Below are positions 17,593 to 25,607 of a stretch of DNA of 64,000 nt, in pieces. Where the stretch lies: positions 62,001-126,000 of the forward strand of contig NKIK01000001.1 in the NCBI GenBank assembly GCA_002256115.1. The letters run 5' to 3'. A program made the translations under genes and the position numbers. This stretch comes from Burkholderiales bacterium PBB3. GTDB taxonomy: Bacteria; Pseudomonadota; Gammaproteobacteria; Burkholderiales; Burkholderiaceae_C. Every line of letters starts with the position of its first letter. Position 1 is the first letter of the stretch. Under the pieces are notes generated by a model. It was not told the DNA's origin. It made no database searches and worked only from the letters and a program-made list of their open reading frames with translations.

Positions 17593-17904
17593 ATGTCTAC
17601 AACTACCCTACGCATTGACGAATCCCTGCGCGACCGGATTTCCCGTTTGGCCCACGCGCTGAGCCAAACGCCGCACAGTTTCATGGTCGAGGCTTTGGCC
17701 CAAAAAGCCGACGAAGCAGAATGGCGCTTAGGCGTTCAGGGCCTAGCCCAACAACGGGATATTGCCTTGCAAGCGGGCGAGCCCGGAGTGGAATGGCACG
17801 AAATGAAAACCTACTTGCGTCAGCGTCTAAGCGACGCCAATGGCAAGACCGTAACGCCAAGCAAAAGCGTAATAAACAGCGCCACCAAAGCCAAGCGCGT
17901 ATGA
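17593..17904 (+). CDS. ParD/RHH-type antitoxin
   Basis: This 103-residue protein begins STTTLRIDESLRDRISRLA, a ribbon-helix-helix pattern, followed by the helix LSQTPHSFMVEALAQKADE. Such proteins bind DNA as dimers and neutralise the partner toxin. The ATG at 17593 is chosen because GGAGGT lies seven bases upstream; the longer open frame to the left has no comparable ribosome site. Its stop overlaps the toxin start (ATGA). The lysine-rich tail is unremarkable. Confidence 0.83.
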   Translation: MSTTTLRIDESLRDRISRLAHALSQTPHSFMVEALAQKADEAEWRLGVQGLAQQRDIALQAGEPGVEWHEMKTYLRQRLSDANGKTVTPSKSVINSATKAKRV

Positions 17905-18200
17905 GCCGGGTCATCCTGTCCGCCGGGCTGCGAGATGACTTTGACCGTATTTTTGATTTTCTTTTTGACTATGTGCCCGAGCATGCTGCGCTCCACATCG
18001 AGGCCATCATTGGTGCGCTGGATGTTCTAGCCATAAGCCCTCTGATTGGCAGACCGGCGGCACTAGGGCAACGCGAACTCATTATTTCCCACGGCGCGAG
18101 CGGATATTTGGCCTTGTACCGATTTGATCCGGCGCAGGACACCGTGTTCGTTCTGGCGGTGCGCAGTCAGCGAGAGCGCGACTACAAGCGACCCACCTGA
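17901..18200 (+). CDS. ParE/RelE-type toxin
   Basis: This 99-residue protein fits the RelE/ParE superfamily: SRVILSAGLRDDFDRIFDFLF at the start, a central ALDVLAISPLIGRP, and the terminal strand-forming VFVLAVRSQRERDYK. ParE toxins poison gyrase and RelE toxins cleave mRNA; the sequence alone does not settle which. The start overlaps the antitoxin stop by four bases, the usual layout for these pairs. The beta-oxidation operator lies 32 bases downstream. Confidence 0.83.
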   Translation: MSRVILSAGLRDDFDRIFDFLFDYVPEHAALHIEAIIGALDVLAISPLIGRPAALGQRELIISHGASGYLALYRFDPAQDTVFVLAVRSQRERDYKRPT

Positions 18201-18232
18201 AGCTCACCTGAAGGCAGGATGCGGTATATTCT

Positions 18233-18258
18233 TTTCACCAAGCAATTGCTTTGTAAAA
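18233..18258. promoter_or_regulatory. Palindromic operator upstream of the acyl-CoA dehydrogenase gene
   Basis: The site includes ACCAAGCAATTGCTTTGTAA, with the perfect centre AAGCAATTGCTT. It matches the thiolase operator at 15934-15959 at 23 of 26 positions and ends 40 bases before the acyl-CoA dehydrogenase ATG. It probably binds the same regulator. Confidence 0.65.
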
Positions 18259-18298
18259 ATACCAATTCCCTAACTCTGCTTTTCTGTCGAGGTGCCCC

Positions 18299-19462
18299 AT
18301 GATCGAAAGAACCCTTTTTTCCTCCGACCACGAGTCCTTTCGCGATAGCTTCCGCAAGTTTGTGGACAAAGAAATCGCCCCCTTCCACGCCGACTGGGAA
18401 GAGCAGGGCTATGTGGACCGTGCGGTCTGGAACAAGGCCGGTGAAAACGGCTTTTTGTGCATGAGCATGCCCGAGGAATATGGCGGCTCGGAGGCCGACA
18501 AACTGTACTCGGTGATCCAGTTTGAAGAGGTGGCCCGCGCTGGCGTAACCGGCATTGGGTTCAGCCTGCACAGCGAAATCGTCGCGCCCTACATCCTGCA
18601 CTACGGCACGCCGGAGCAAAAAGCCAAGTACCTGCCCAAGCTGGCTACGGGCGAAATGATTGGCGCGATTGCGATGAGTGAGCCCGCCGCGGGCTCTGAC
18701 CTGCAGGGCATCAAATCCACCGCCATAGAGCAGGCCGACGGCAGTTATTTGCTCAATGGCAGCAAGACCTTCATCACCAACGGCTGGCATGCCGACTTGG
18801 TGGTGGTGGTGGCCAAAACCAACCCGGCTGCGGGCGGCAAAGGCACCAGCCTGATGCTGGTAGAGCGGGGCATGCCCGGCTTTAGCGTGGGTAAGCGTCT
18901 CAAAAAGATGGGCATGAAAGCGCAAGACACTTCCGAGCTATTTTTTGACAACGTGAAGCTGGGCCCTGAGCATTTGCTGGGCGGCAAAGCCCATGAGAAC
19001 CGGGGTTTCATCTGCCTGATGGAGCAGCTACCGTGGGAGCGCCTGCAAATCGCCATCAGCGCCGTGGCCTCTGCGCAGGCTGCCATTGACTGGACGGTGG
19101 CCTATGTGAAAGAGCGCAAGGTGTTTGGCCAGCCCGTGGCCAGCTTTCAGAACACCCGCTTCACACTGGCGGAGCTGCAAACCGAGGTGCAAGTCGCTCA
19201 GGTGTTTGTGGACAAATGCTGCGAGCTGATCTGCCAGGACAAGCTGGATACCGCCACCGCCAGCATGGCCAAGTATTGGACGACCGATCTGCAATGCAAG
19301 GTGATGGACGAATGCGTGCAGCTGTTTGGCGGCTATGGCTATATGTGGGAATACCCGATCACCCGTGCCTATGCCGATGCCCGCGTGCAGCGGATTTACG
19401 GCGGCACGAATGAGATCATGAAAGAAGTGATTACGCGGTCTATGGGGCTGGGTGGCAAGTAG
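18299..19462 (+). CDS. Acyl-CoA dehydrogenase
   Basis: This 387-residue FAD enzyme introduces the first double bond in beta-oxidation. It starts IERTLFSSDHESFRDSFR and has the FAD-binding segments AMSEPAAGSDLQGIKS and FITNGWHADLVVVVAKT. The catalytic base is Glu372 in YGGTNEIMKE, as in medium- and long-chain enzymes. Length and domains are complete. It shares a palindromic operator with the thiolase/fadB-like pair, which suggests one regulon now separated by the 16046-18200 accessory patch. The chain-length preference is unknown. Confidence 0.92.
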   Translation: MIERTLFSSDHESFRDSFRKFVDKEIAPFHADWEEQGYVDRAVWNKAGENGFLCMSMPEEYGGSEADKLYSVIQFEEVARAGVTGIGFSLHSEIVAPYILHYGTPEQKAKYLPKLATGEMIGAIAMSEPAAGSDLQGIKSTAIEQADGSYLLNGSKTFITNGWHADLVVVVAKTNPAAGGKGTSLMLVERGMPGFSVGKRLKKMGMKAQDTSELFFDNVKLGPEHLLGGKAHENRGFICLMEQLPWERLQIAISAVASAQAAIDWTVAYVKERKVFGQPVASFQNTRFTLAELQTEVQVAQVFVDKCCELICQDKLDTATASMAKYWTTDLQCKVMDECVQLFGGYGYMWEYPITRAYADARVQRIYGGTNEIMKEVITRSMGLGGK

Positions 19463-19477
19463 TTGCGGCAACTATGC

Positions 19478-19535
19478 TGCTACATTTTTAGTAGCTGCTC
19501 CCGCACTATCCACGGCCTGAATGGCCGATTGGGCA
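19478..19535. repeat. Dispersed repeat family A, copy 2
   Basis: The copy reads GCTACATTTTTAGTAGCTGC, then TCCCGCACTATCCACGGCCT, then GAATGGCCG. It fills the gap between the convergent acyl-CoA dehydrogenase and diguanylate cyclase genes. CGGCC-TGAAT-GGCCG forms a perfect five-base stem. Confidence 0.85.
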
Positions 19536-20714
19536 CTAAGCCGCCGCTGTGTTGGCTGGGGTGGTGAAAGTCACTTCTTCTACGCGATTGCGGCCCAGCT
19601 CTTTGGCGCGGTACAGCCCCGCGTCGGCACGGCCGATCAGGTCGCGCAGGCTGTCTGGGCCGCCGTGGGCAAAGCTGGCCACACCAATACTGACCTGGCA
19701 TACCGGTACATCGGGCAAGACCGTTTTGCTAGCGCGAATACGCTCGGCCACCAACAAGGCTTCTTCCCGGCCAGTATCTGGCAGCAGCACTACAAACTCT
19801 TCACCGCCATAGCGGCCCAATATGGCGGGGCGGCGTAGCACGCCCTGTACGCGCTGCACAAAGTCATTCAGCACTTGGTCGCCTACATAGTGGCCGTGGG
19901 TGTCGTTGACGACTTTGAAGTGATCCAGATCCAGCATCAAAGCCGACAGCGGCGTGCCCTGGCGCTGGGCGCGGGCGATTTCGTTGTCCCCCAGTTCAAA
20001 CAGGGCGCGGCGGGTGAAAGCCCCGGTCAGACTGTCTTTGCTGGCCAACTGCTCCAGCTCCCGGTGCAGGCGCTCTGAAGCCATCAGAATTCCACCGATT
20101 GATAGCAACAGAATTCCAAAGCTGAAGCTCGCGAGGTAGACCGCCTGCATGGGGGATGACACAAACATACCGATGGGCAGTGGCGTTAGCAGCGCAGTCA
20201 CGCCCCGCAGTGTGATAACCCCAGCCAATGCCAGTAGGACCAGCAATGTGAAGCGGGCCGCAAATCTGCCAGAACCATGCTTCCCAATCACCCACGCGTG
20301 CCACAACAAAATCACCAACACAGAGACACAAACGCCCACCAGACGCCAGACGTAGAGCTGCAAATCACTGCTCAACCACACGTAGAGCGGAATCTCAATC
20401 AGCAACAACACCGCAAAGAACAGCCGGGGGAGGGCGCGACCATAGTGCAAGCTGGTGCCGTGCAATAAAAGCGCTGCCGCCAAAATGACCAGCACATTGG
20501 ACAGCCCCATGGTCAGGATAGCGGGCAAAACACCCTGCAGGCCAAGTAAAACGGTAGATAAAAAGCCCACCAGTTGGCCTGACGCCCATTGGCGCAGCCC
20601 CTGTACGGAGGTCGGATAGGTGCGAGACTGGAAATACAGCACCAGCGCCATCAGGCTCGCCATCACCCCGTTAATCAGTATGAAAACGCGTAAATCCAGA
20701 GCAGACACTGACAC
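19536..20714 (-). CDS. Membrane diguanylate cyclase (GGEEF)
   Basis: This 392-residue protein has about seven hydrophobic helices (residues 1-210) and a C-terminal GGDEF domain that makes cyclic di-GMP from GTP. The signature is RYGGEEF (about 301-307), an active form. The position of the inhibitory I-site reads RRPA instead of RxxD, so product inhibition at that site is probably lost. DLDHFKVVNDTHGH is intact. It is convergent with the acyl-CoA dehydrogenase gene, with a family A repeat between the stops. The membrane part could sense a small molecule. Confidence 0.9.
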   Translation of the reverse strand: MSVSALDLRVFILINGVMASLMALVLYFQSRTYPTSVQGLRQWASGQLVGFLSTVLLGLQGVLPAILTMGLSNVLVILAAALLLHGTSLHYGRALPRLFFAVLLLIEIPLYVWLSSDLQLYVWRLVGVCVSVLVILLWHAWVIGKHGSGRFAARFTLLVLLALAGVITLRGVTALLTPLPIGMFVSSPMQAVYLASFSFGILLLSIGGILMASERLHRELEQLASKDSLTGAFTRRALFELGDNEIARAQRQGTPLSALMLDLDHFKVVNDTHGHYVGDQVLNDFVQRVQGVLRRPAILGRYGGEEFVVLLPDTGREEALLVAERIRASKTVLPDVPVCQVSIGVASFAHGGPDSLRDLIGRADAGLYRAKELGRNRVEEVTFTTPANTAAA

Positions 20715-20873
20715 TTTTGGTTTCCCCCGCTATCTTTTGCCAAATCATAGTCGTAGACGGGTGCGAACGCGTTTTCTTGCGCCACGCGGTGGGCGACCGG
20801 TTGGTTAAACTCGCTGCCACTCTGTTTATCTCACCACAGCGCTATCCGGCGCACGAAATCAAGGAAAAAGCAT

Positions 20874-21587
20874 ATGGGCGCGCAATGGAAAGCCAAAGGC
20901 AAGGAACTGGCCGCGAATGCCAGGGGCAAACTGTTTGGCCGCTTGGCCAAAGACATCATGATTGCCGCGCGCAATGGTGCCGACCCCGCTGCCAACTCGC
21001 GCCTGCGCCTGGTGGTAGAGCAGGCGCGCAAAGTGTCTATGCCCAAAGAAACCCTGGAGCGCGCCATCAAAAAAGGCGCAGGCCTGACCGGTGAAACCGT
21101 CAACTTTGAAGCCGTGATGTACGAAGGCTACGCGCCGCACCAAGTGCCGGTGATGGTGGAATGCCTGACCGATAACGTGAAGCGCACCGCACCTGAAATG
21201 CGCGTGCTGTTCCGCAAAGGCCAGTTGGGCACCTCGGGCTCAGTGGCCTGGGAGTTTGACCATTTGGGCATGATTGAAGCCGAGGCGGCCACGCCCGGTG
21301 CCGATGCCGACGAGGCCGCGATTGAAGCCGGTGCGCAAGACCTGGAGCCGGGTGACGAGGCGGGTACCACCCTGTTTTACACCGACCCCGCGGAGCTGGA
21401 CTTGGTAAGCCGCGCGCTGCCCGCCCACGGCTTTACGGTGTTGTCTGCCAAGCTGGGCTACAAGCCCAAGAACCCCATAGCCCCCAGCAGCCTGAGTGCG
21501 GAGGCTTTGGAAGAGGTGGAGGCTTTTTTGGCCGCCATTGATGGCAATGACGATGTGCAGACGGTGTATGTGGGCTTGGCGGGTTAA
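20874..21587 (+). CDS. YebC/PmpR-family regulator (second paralogue type)
   Basis: This 237-residue protein belongs to the YebC/TACO1 family, whose members act as transcription regulators or help ribosomes through difficult peptides. It starts [18 protein letters not shown], unlike the AGHSKW start of canonical YebC, and continues [16 protein letters not shown] and [14 protein letters not shown]. That start is typical of the additional paralogue found in beta- and gammaproteobacteria. The ATG at 20874 is the natural start. A family A repeat in inverted orientation follows 15 bases after the stop. Confidence 0.88.
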   Translation: MGAQWKAKGKELAANARGKLFGRLAKDIMIAARNGADPAANSRLRLVVEQARKVSMPKETLERAIKKGAGLTGETVNFEAVMYEGYAPHQVPVMVECLTDNVKRTAPEMRVLFRKGQLGTSGSVAWEFDHLGMIEAEAATPGADADEAAIEAGAQDLEPGDEAGTTLFYTDPAELDLVSRALPAHGFTVLSAKLGYKPKNPIAPSSLSAEALEEVEAFLAAIDGNDDVQTVYVGLAG

Positions 21588-21602
21588 CTGCCCGCGCTTT
21601 TG

Positions 21603-21660
21603 AGCCAAATACGGCTTTCAGGCCGTGGATAGTGCGGGAGAAGCTCCTAATTCAATAGCA
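21603..21660. repeat. Dispersed repeat family A, copy 3 (inverted)
   Basis: On the plus strand it reads GGCCGTGGATAGTGCGGGAG followed by AAGCTCCTAATTCAATAGC, the reverse complement of the family core with one substitution. It lies between the convergent ends of the YebC-type and 2OG-oxygenase genes. Confidence 0.82.
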
Positions 21661-21691
21661 AACTGCTTCCGGACATTCCATTCCTAGGCGC

Positions 21692-22534
21692 TTATTTCTT
21701 CCCGCGCAGTTCTTCCATGCGCTCGTTAAAGTACTTTTCAACCGTGTAGCGCTCGGACAGCATCACGTCCCGGCGGGGGTGCAGGAAAAGTGGCAGCGAA
21801 ATGCGCGATTTTTTTGCGCCTTCACCGGTGGGGTTCAGCACACGGTGCACGGTGGACGGGTAGTAGTGGCCCGAGGCCTCTTGCAGCATGTCGCCGATAT
21901 TCACGATCAACAAACCAAAGTCGCAGGGCACATCGTGCCAGGCACCTTCTTTGCCGAGTACTTGCAAGCCAGGTTCGGTGGCGGCGGGCAAGATGGTCAG
22001 CAGGTTGATATCGCCATGGGCGGCGGCGCGCACGGCACCGGCTTCCTCATCGCCCCGCAGTGGCGGGTAGTGCAACACGCGCAGCAGGGTCTGGTCGCAG
22101 CCTTCAATCATCTGGGGCAGCGGCATGGAGTACTTGGCTTTGACTTCGGCAGGTGAGTTGTCTTCTACCCAGCGCAACAGCGTAGCCGCCAGGCTGCTGC
22201 CCAAGCCGTAGTAGCGCCGCGCGGCATCCGACACCTCTGCGGGGTAACGGCCCCAGGGGTAAATGTGAAAAAACTCCTTGATGTCGCGCTTGGTTTCGCC
22301 CTTGGCCGTCTCTGATACGGCGGGAGAGAAGTAGCCGTCCATCTTGGCCGGGTCTTGGGCGTACTTTGCCTTGGCGTCCGTCTGAAAGAATGCCAGCCAC
22401 TCGGCGTAAATGCCTTCCACCAAGGCCTGGTCCAGCGGGTGGTTGCGTAGCACGCCAAAGCCGGTTTCATGCAGGCTCTTGCAAAAATCTTGCGGGGCGG
22501 TGGGGTTTTGAAAGTCAACAACAGGTAAGTGCAT
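21692..22534 (-). CDS. 2-oxoglutarate/Fe(II) oxygenase of the isopenicillin N synthase superfamily
   Basis: This 280-residue enzyme should hydroxylate or oxidise a small substrate using 2-oxoglutarate and iron. The iron ligands are His173 and Asp175 in AHGDINLL and His230 in STVHRV; Arg244-x-Ser246 in SRISLPLF binds the co-substrate. The N-terminal HLPVVDF and FGVLRNHPL segments are typical. The ATG at 22534 fits the family start; an upstream in-frame start at 22597 would overlap the nucleoside hydrolase. It follows that gene by 47 bases and is co-directional with it and ribokinase, so a nucleobase or nucleoside is a plausible substrate, as for fungal thymine-7-hydroxylase of the same fold. 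Confidence 0.85.
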   Translation of the reverse strand: MHLPVVDFQNPTAPQDFCKSLHETGFGVLRNHPLDQALVEGIYAEWLAFFQTDAKAKYAQDPAKMDGYFSPAVSETAKGETKRDIKEFFHIYPWGRYPAEVSDAARRYYGLGSSLAATLLRWVEDNSPAEVKAKYSMPLPQMIEGCDQTLLRVLHYPPLRGDEEAGAVRAAAHGDINLLTILPAATEPGLQVLGKEGAWHDVPCDFGLLIVNIGDMLQEASGHYYPSTVHRVLNPTGEGAKKSRISLPLFLHPRRDVMLSERYTVEKYFNERMEELRGKK

Positions 22535-22581
22535 AGCTTGTTTTTCTGAGGAAAAAAGAGGGCGTTGAAAGGGGTGCGAGC

Positions 22582-23574
22582 CTAGGCGCTTAGCCAAGGC
22601 CCCATCAACGTGGACTCGAACACCTGAAGGGCTCCGTCGGCCTGCACTTGCATGCAGACATGGGTGTCAGGTGCGTCGCCCCAGCCGGCTTGCGGGTAGC
22701 TGATCGAATCGCGGCGGTTCATCATGGTCTGCCCCTGGGCGATACCTTCGGTGGCTACGCGAATGCGGCCCGACTGCAAGGTGAACAGCTCCGGGTTGGT
22801 GAGGTAGATAAAGGCCAATACATCGTGTCCAAAGCAGCCGTAGATCTTGGCCACATGCGGGTACAGGCCACTGTAAAAGTCGGCGTAAAACTTGACCGCG
22901 TGCAGCAAGGTGTCGGTGGCAATGTGGCGGTGTTGGTCGGCAATTTTTTGAATCAAAGCCACGGGCACGATGACCTGGTGGGTGACATCCAGGCCCACCA
23001 TGGTGAGCTTCCAGCCCGCAGTAAACACCTTGTCGGCGGCGTGCGGGTCGTTCCAGATATTGGCTTCTGCCACCGGGGATACATTGCCCGGCTCCAGCAC
23101 CGTGCCGCCCATGATGATGACCTCGCGCAGCAGAGTTTTAAGCGCAGGCTCCAGCATCAATGCCGCCGCCAGGTTGCCCAAGGGGCCAACGGCCACCAAG
23201 GTAATTTCACCAGGATGTGCGCGCGCCATGTCCACAATGAACTGGGCTGATGAGCGCGGGTCCACACGGTTGGTAGTGGCTTGGCGGCTGGGCAGGTTGC
23301 CCAGTCCATCGGCCCCGTGGATGAAGTCCGGCGGTGCTTCGCCCGGTTTGACCCACGGCGTTTTGACACCTTGGGTAACGGCTACGTTGCGCTTGGCAAT
23401 GGCCGTGAGGTAGAGCGCATTGGTGGCAGCCTGCTCTACCGACACATTGCCAAAGGTGGTGGTAATGCCCACCATCTCCATGCCAGGGCGGGCCAGCGCG
23501 TAGTACAGGGCCATTGCATCGTCGACACCTGGGTCGGTATCAAAAATGACTTTGCGGGGGGATGACAAGCTCAT
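22582..23574 (-). CDS. Nucleoside hydrolase
   Basis: This 330-residue enzyme cleaves the N-glycosidic bond of ribonucleosides to free base and ribose. The calcium-binding signature is FDTDPGVDDA (Asp12, 14, 18, 19). VAVGPLGNLAAAL and the late DVTHQVIVP and GCFGHDVLAF segments fit the family. I chose the ATG at 23574; a TTG at 23607 would add eleven residues and lies just after the ribokinase stop. The gene sits 39 bases after ribokinase, so the ribose it releases can be phosphorylated at once. Confidence 0.88.
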   Translation of the reverse strand: MSLSSPRKVIFDTDPGVDDAMALYYALARPGMEMVGITTTFGNVSVEQAATNALYLTAIAKRNVAVTQGVKTPWVKPGEAPPDFIHGADGLGNLPSRQATTNRVDPRSSAQFIVDMARAHPGEITLVAVGPLGNLAAALMLEPALKTLLREVIIMGGTVLEPGNVSPVAEANIWNDPHAADKVFTAGWKLTMVGLDVTHQVIVPVALIQKIADQHRHIATDTLLHAVKFYADFYSGLYPHVAKIYGCFGHDVLAFIYLTNPELFTLQSGRIRVATEGIAQGQTMMNRRDSISYPQAGWGDAPDTHVCMQVQADGALQVFESTLMGPWLSA

Positions 23575-23613
23575 GGTGTTGTTGTTTCTTGAGGTTAGTG
23601 TGTGCAAGGCGGC

Positions 23614-24549
23614 TTACGCAGGCAGCCCGCAAAACTGGCGCAACTGGCTGACCGCTTGTGCGCTGTGCGGTGCTTGGCTTTCCATAAAGGTGGCCACGTC
23701 GGCCGCCGCCGGAATGCTGGATTGTGCCCCCAATTGGGTACAAGCCAGGGCACCTGCTGCGCTGGCCTGTTGCAAGGCTTGTGCCATGTCTTGGCCTTGG
23801 CTCAGTGCCGCCACCAGCGCACCACAAAAGGTGTCACCGGCCGCCGTAGTGTCAACGGGTGTGACGGCAAAGGCGGGTTGCAAAACCCAGGCACCCTGCA
23901 CGCGCGCGCACGCGCCGTGGTGGCCCAGTGTGACGACCACTGTGGGCACTTGAATTTTTTCCAGGCATTCGGCAATCGACCCCTGGTGGCGGGCCACGGT
24001 GGCCAGTTCACCTTCATTCACCACCAAAATATCAACGGCCGCCAGCAAAGCGTCGGGCAGGGCCTGCGCTGGCGCCGCATTCAGCACCACGCACACACCC
24101 TGTGCGCGTGCCGCTTGGGCGTAGGCGGTAACGGAGGCTACTGGCGTTTCCAGTTGCAGCAGCAGGTGGGTAAATCCTGCCAGCGGCGGCAAGTGTTCAG
24201 GGGCCAGCGCCGCATTGGCGCCGGGGGCCACGGTGATGGCGTTTTCAGCATCGTCAGAGACGCAAATAAAGGCCGTGCCCGTGGGTTGGTCCGTGACGCG
24301 CACGGCGTGCAAGACCACACCGGCCTCTTGCAAGGAGGCTTCAATCGGCGTGGCAAACGCATCCGCCCCCAAGCCCGCCAACAAATGGGTCGCAATGCCA
24401 CCCGCGCGGGCGGCGGCAACCGCCTGGTTGGCTCCTTTTCCGCCGGGGAATGTCTTGAAATCGCGGCCGAGTACGGTCTCGCCGGGCTGAGGAATGTGAT
24501 TGGCCCGGACCACAAAGTCCAGGTTGGCTGAGCCTGCCACCAGTATCAT
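23614..24549 (-). CDS. rbsK: Ribokinase
   Basis: This 311-residue PfkB-family kinase phosphorylates ribose to ribose-5-phosphate. GSANLDFVVRANHIPQPGET and FPGGKGANQAVAAARAGG are the substrate-binding start. The catalytic motif is TTAAGDTFCGAL with Asp as base. It is the first gene of a leftward operon with nucleoside hydrolase and the 2OG oxygenase. The 72-base gap to the divergent psuK gene contains TGTCGTTTATTTTGTCGTT, a direct repeat that could be a regulatory site. Confidence 0.9.
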   Translation of the reverse strand: MILVAGSANLDFVVRANHIPQPGETVLGRDFKTFPGGKGANQAVAAARAGGIATHLLAGLGADAFATPIEASLQEAGVVLHAVRVTDQPTGTAFICVSDDAENAITVAPGANAALAPEHLPPLAGFTHLLLQLETPVASVTAYAQAARAQGVCVVLNAAPAQALPDALLAAVDILVVNEGELATVARHQGSIAECLEKIQVPTVVVTLGHHGACARVQGAWVLQPAFAVTPVDTTAAGDTFCGALVAALSQGQDMAQALQQASAAGALACTQLGAQSSIPAAADVATFMESQAPHSAQAVSQLRQFCGLPA

Positions 24550-24621
24550 GGGTTGTCTTTCTTGTGTCGTTTATTTTGTCGTTGAGTTCGCATTTTGCCA
24601 CCCACTATTCATTCTGATTTG

Positions 24622-25590
24622 ATGGCGTCTTCGTATATTGCCTTGCTGGGCGGTATGAACATGGACCTGATCGCCCAGCCGGGTGCGGCGCTGGTGATGG
24701 GGGACTCCAACCCCGGTAGTATTCGTTGTGTGCCCGGCGGCGTGGCGCGCAATGTGGCAGAGAATCTGGCCCGACTGGGCCATGCGGTGCGGCTTGTCAG
24801 TCTAGTGGGTGATGACCCGCTGGGTCAATCGCTACTGGCCCACACGCAGGCCGTGGGGGTGGATGTATCAGCCGTGCTGAGTTTGGCGGGCTGGGCAACT
24901 TCGACCTATCTATCGATTCACAGCCAGCATGGCGAGATGGACTTTGCCATTAACGACATGGCGCTGCTGAACCAACTAACGCCCGCCGTGTTACAGGCCA
25001 ACGCGTCACTTTTGCAGGGGGCTAGCGCCTGGGTGGTAGATGCCAATTTGGCCCCAGACACGCTCGATTACGTGTTGGGCACGGTCTTGGGGACTGCAGT
25101 GCGCCGCACGGCAGTGTTTGCCGACGCCGTATCCGTCGCCAAGTGCAGCCGTCTGCGGCCCTGGCTAGCCAAGCTGCACACCCTGAAGGTCAACTCACTG
25201 GAGGCGCAGGCTTTGTGTGGGTTCACGGTGGTGTCACGGGCGGATGCCGTAGCCGCCTGCCAATACCTGCAGTCGCTGGGCGTGGGGCAGGTGGTCATCA
25301 GCTTGGGGGCGGACGGCGTGGTTTGGTCCGATGACCAGGGCAGTGCAGGGCATTGCCCAGCTGCGCCAGTGTCGGTAGTCAATGTGTCTGGCGCGGGTGA
25401 CGCATTGCTAGCCGGTTTGGTGCATGGTCACCAAAGTGCTTGGGCTTTGGCGCAGTCTGTGGAGTTTGCCGTGGCCTGCGCCGAAGTGACTCTGGGTAGC
25501 GCGTCTGCCAATGCGCCAGACCTCACGGTGGCTACTGTGCTGGCCCGCCAAGCCTACCGGCACTCCGCTGCGCGGCATACTGCAGCCTAA
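24622..25590 (+). CDS. psuK: Pseudouridine kinase
   Basis: This 322-residue PfkB-family kinase phosphorylates pseudouridine to its 5'-phosphate. LGGMNMDLIAQP and CVPGGVARNVAENLARLG match PsuK, and VVNVSGAGDALLAGL is the catalytic GAGD motif. The gene directly precedes psuG, which fixes its specificity far better than the sequence alone. I chose the ATG at 24622; a TTG at 24595 would add nine residues. It is divergent from ribokinase and starts the rightward pseudouridine/ABC operon. Confidence 0.88.
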   Translation: MASSYIALLGGMNMDLIAQPGAALVMGDSNPGSIRCVPGGVARNVAENLARLGHAVRLVSLVGDDPLGQSLLAHTQAVGVDVSAVLSLAGWATSTYLSIHSQHGEMDFAINDMALLNQLTPAVLQANASLLQGASAWVVDANLAPDTLDYVLGTVLGTAVRRTAVFADAVSVAKCSRLRPWLAKLHTLKVNSLEAQALCGFTVVSRADAVAACQYLQSLGVGQVVISLGADGVVWSDDQGSAGHCPAAPVSVVNVSGAGDALLAGLVHGHQSAWALAQSVEFAVACAEVTLGSASANAPDLTVATVLARQAYRHSAARHTAA

Positions 25591-25607
25591 TTTTCTTTGA
25601 CTAGTTT

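Noticed and set aside
24550-24621. A riboswitch between rbsK and psuK
   Set aside because: The gap is only 72 bases and AT-rich without a recognisable aptamer fold; a repressor site is more plausible.
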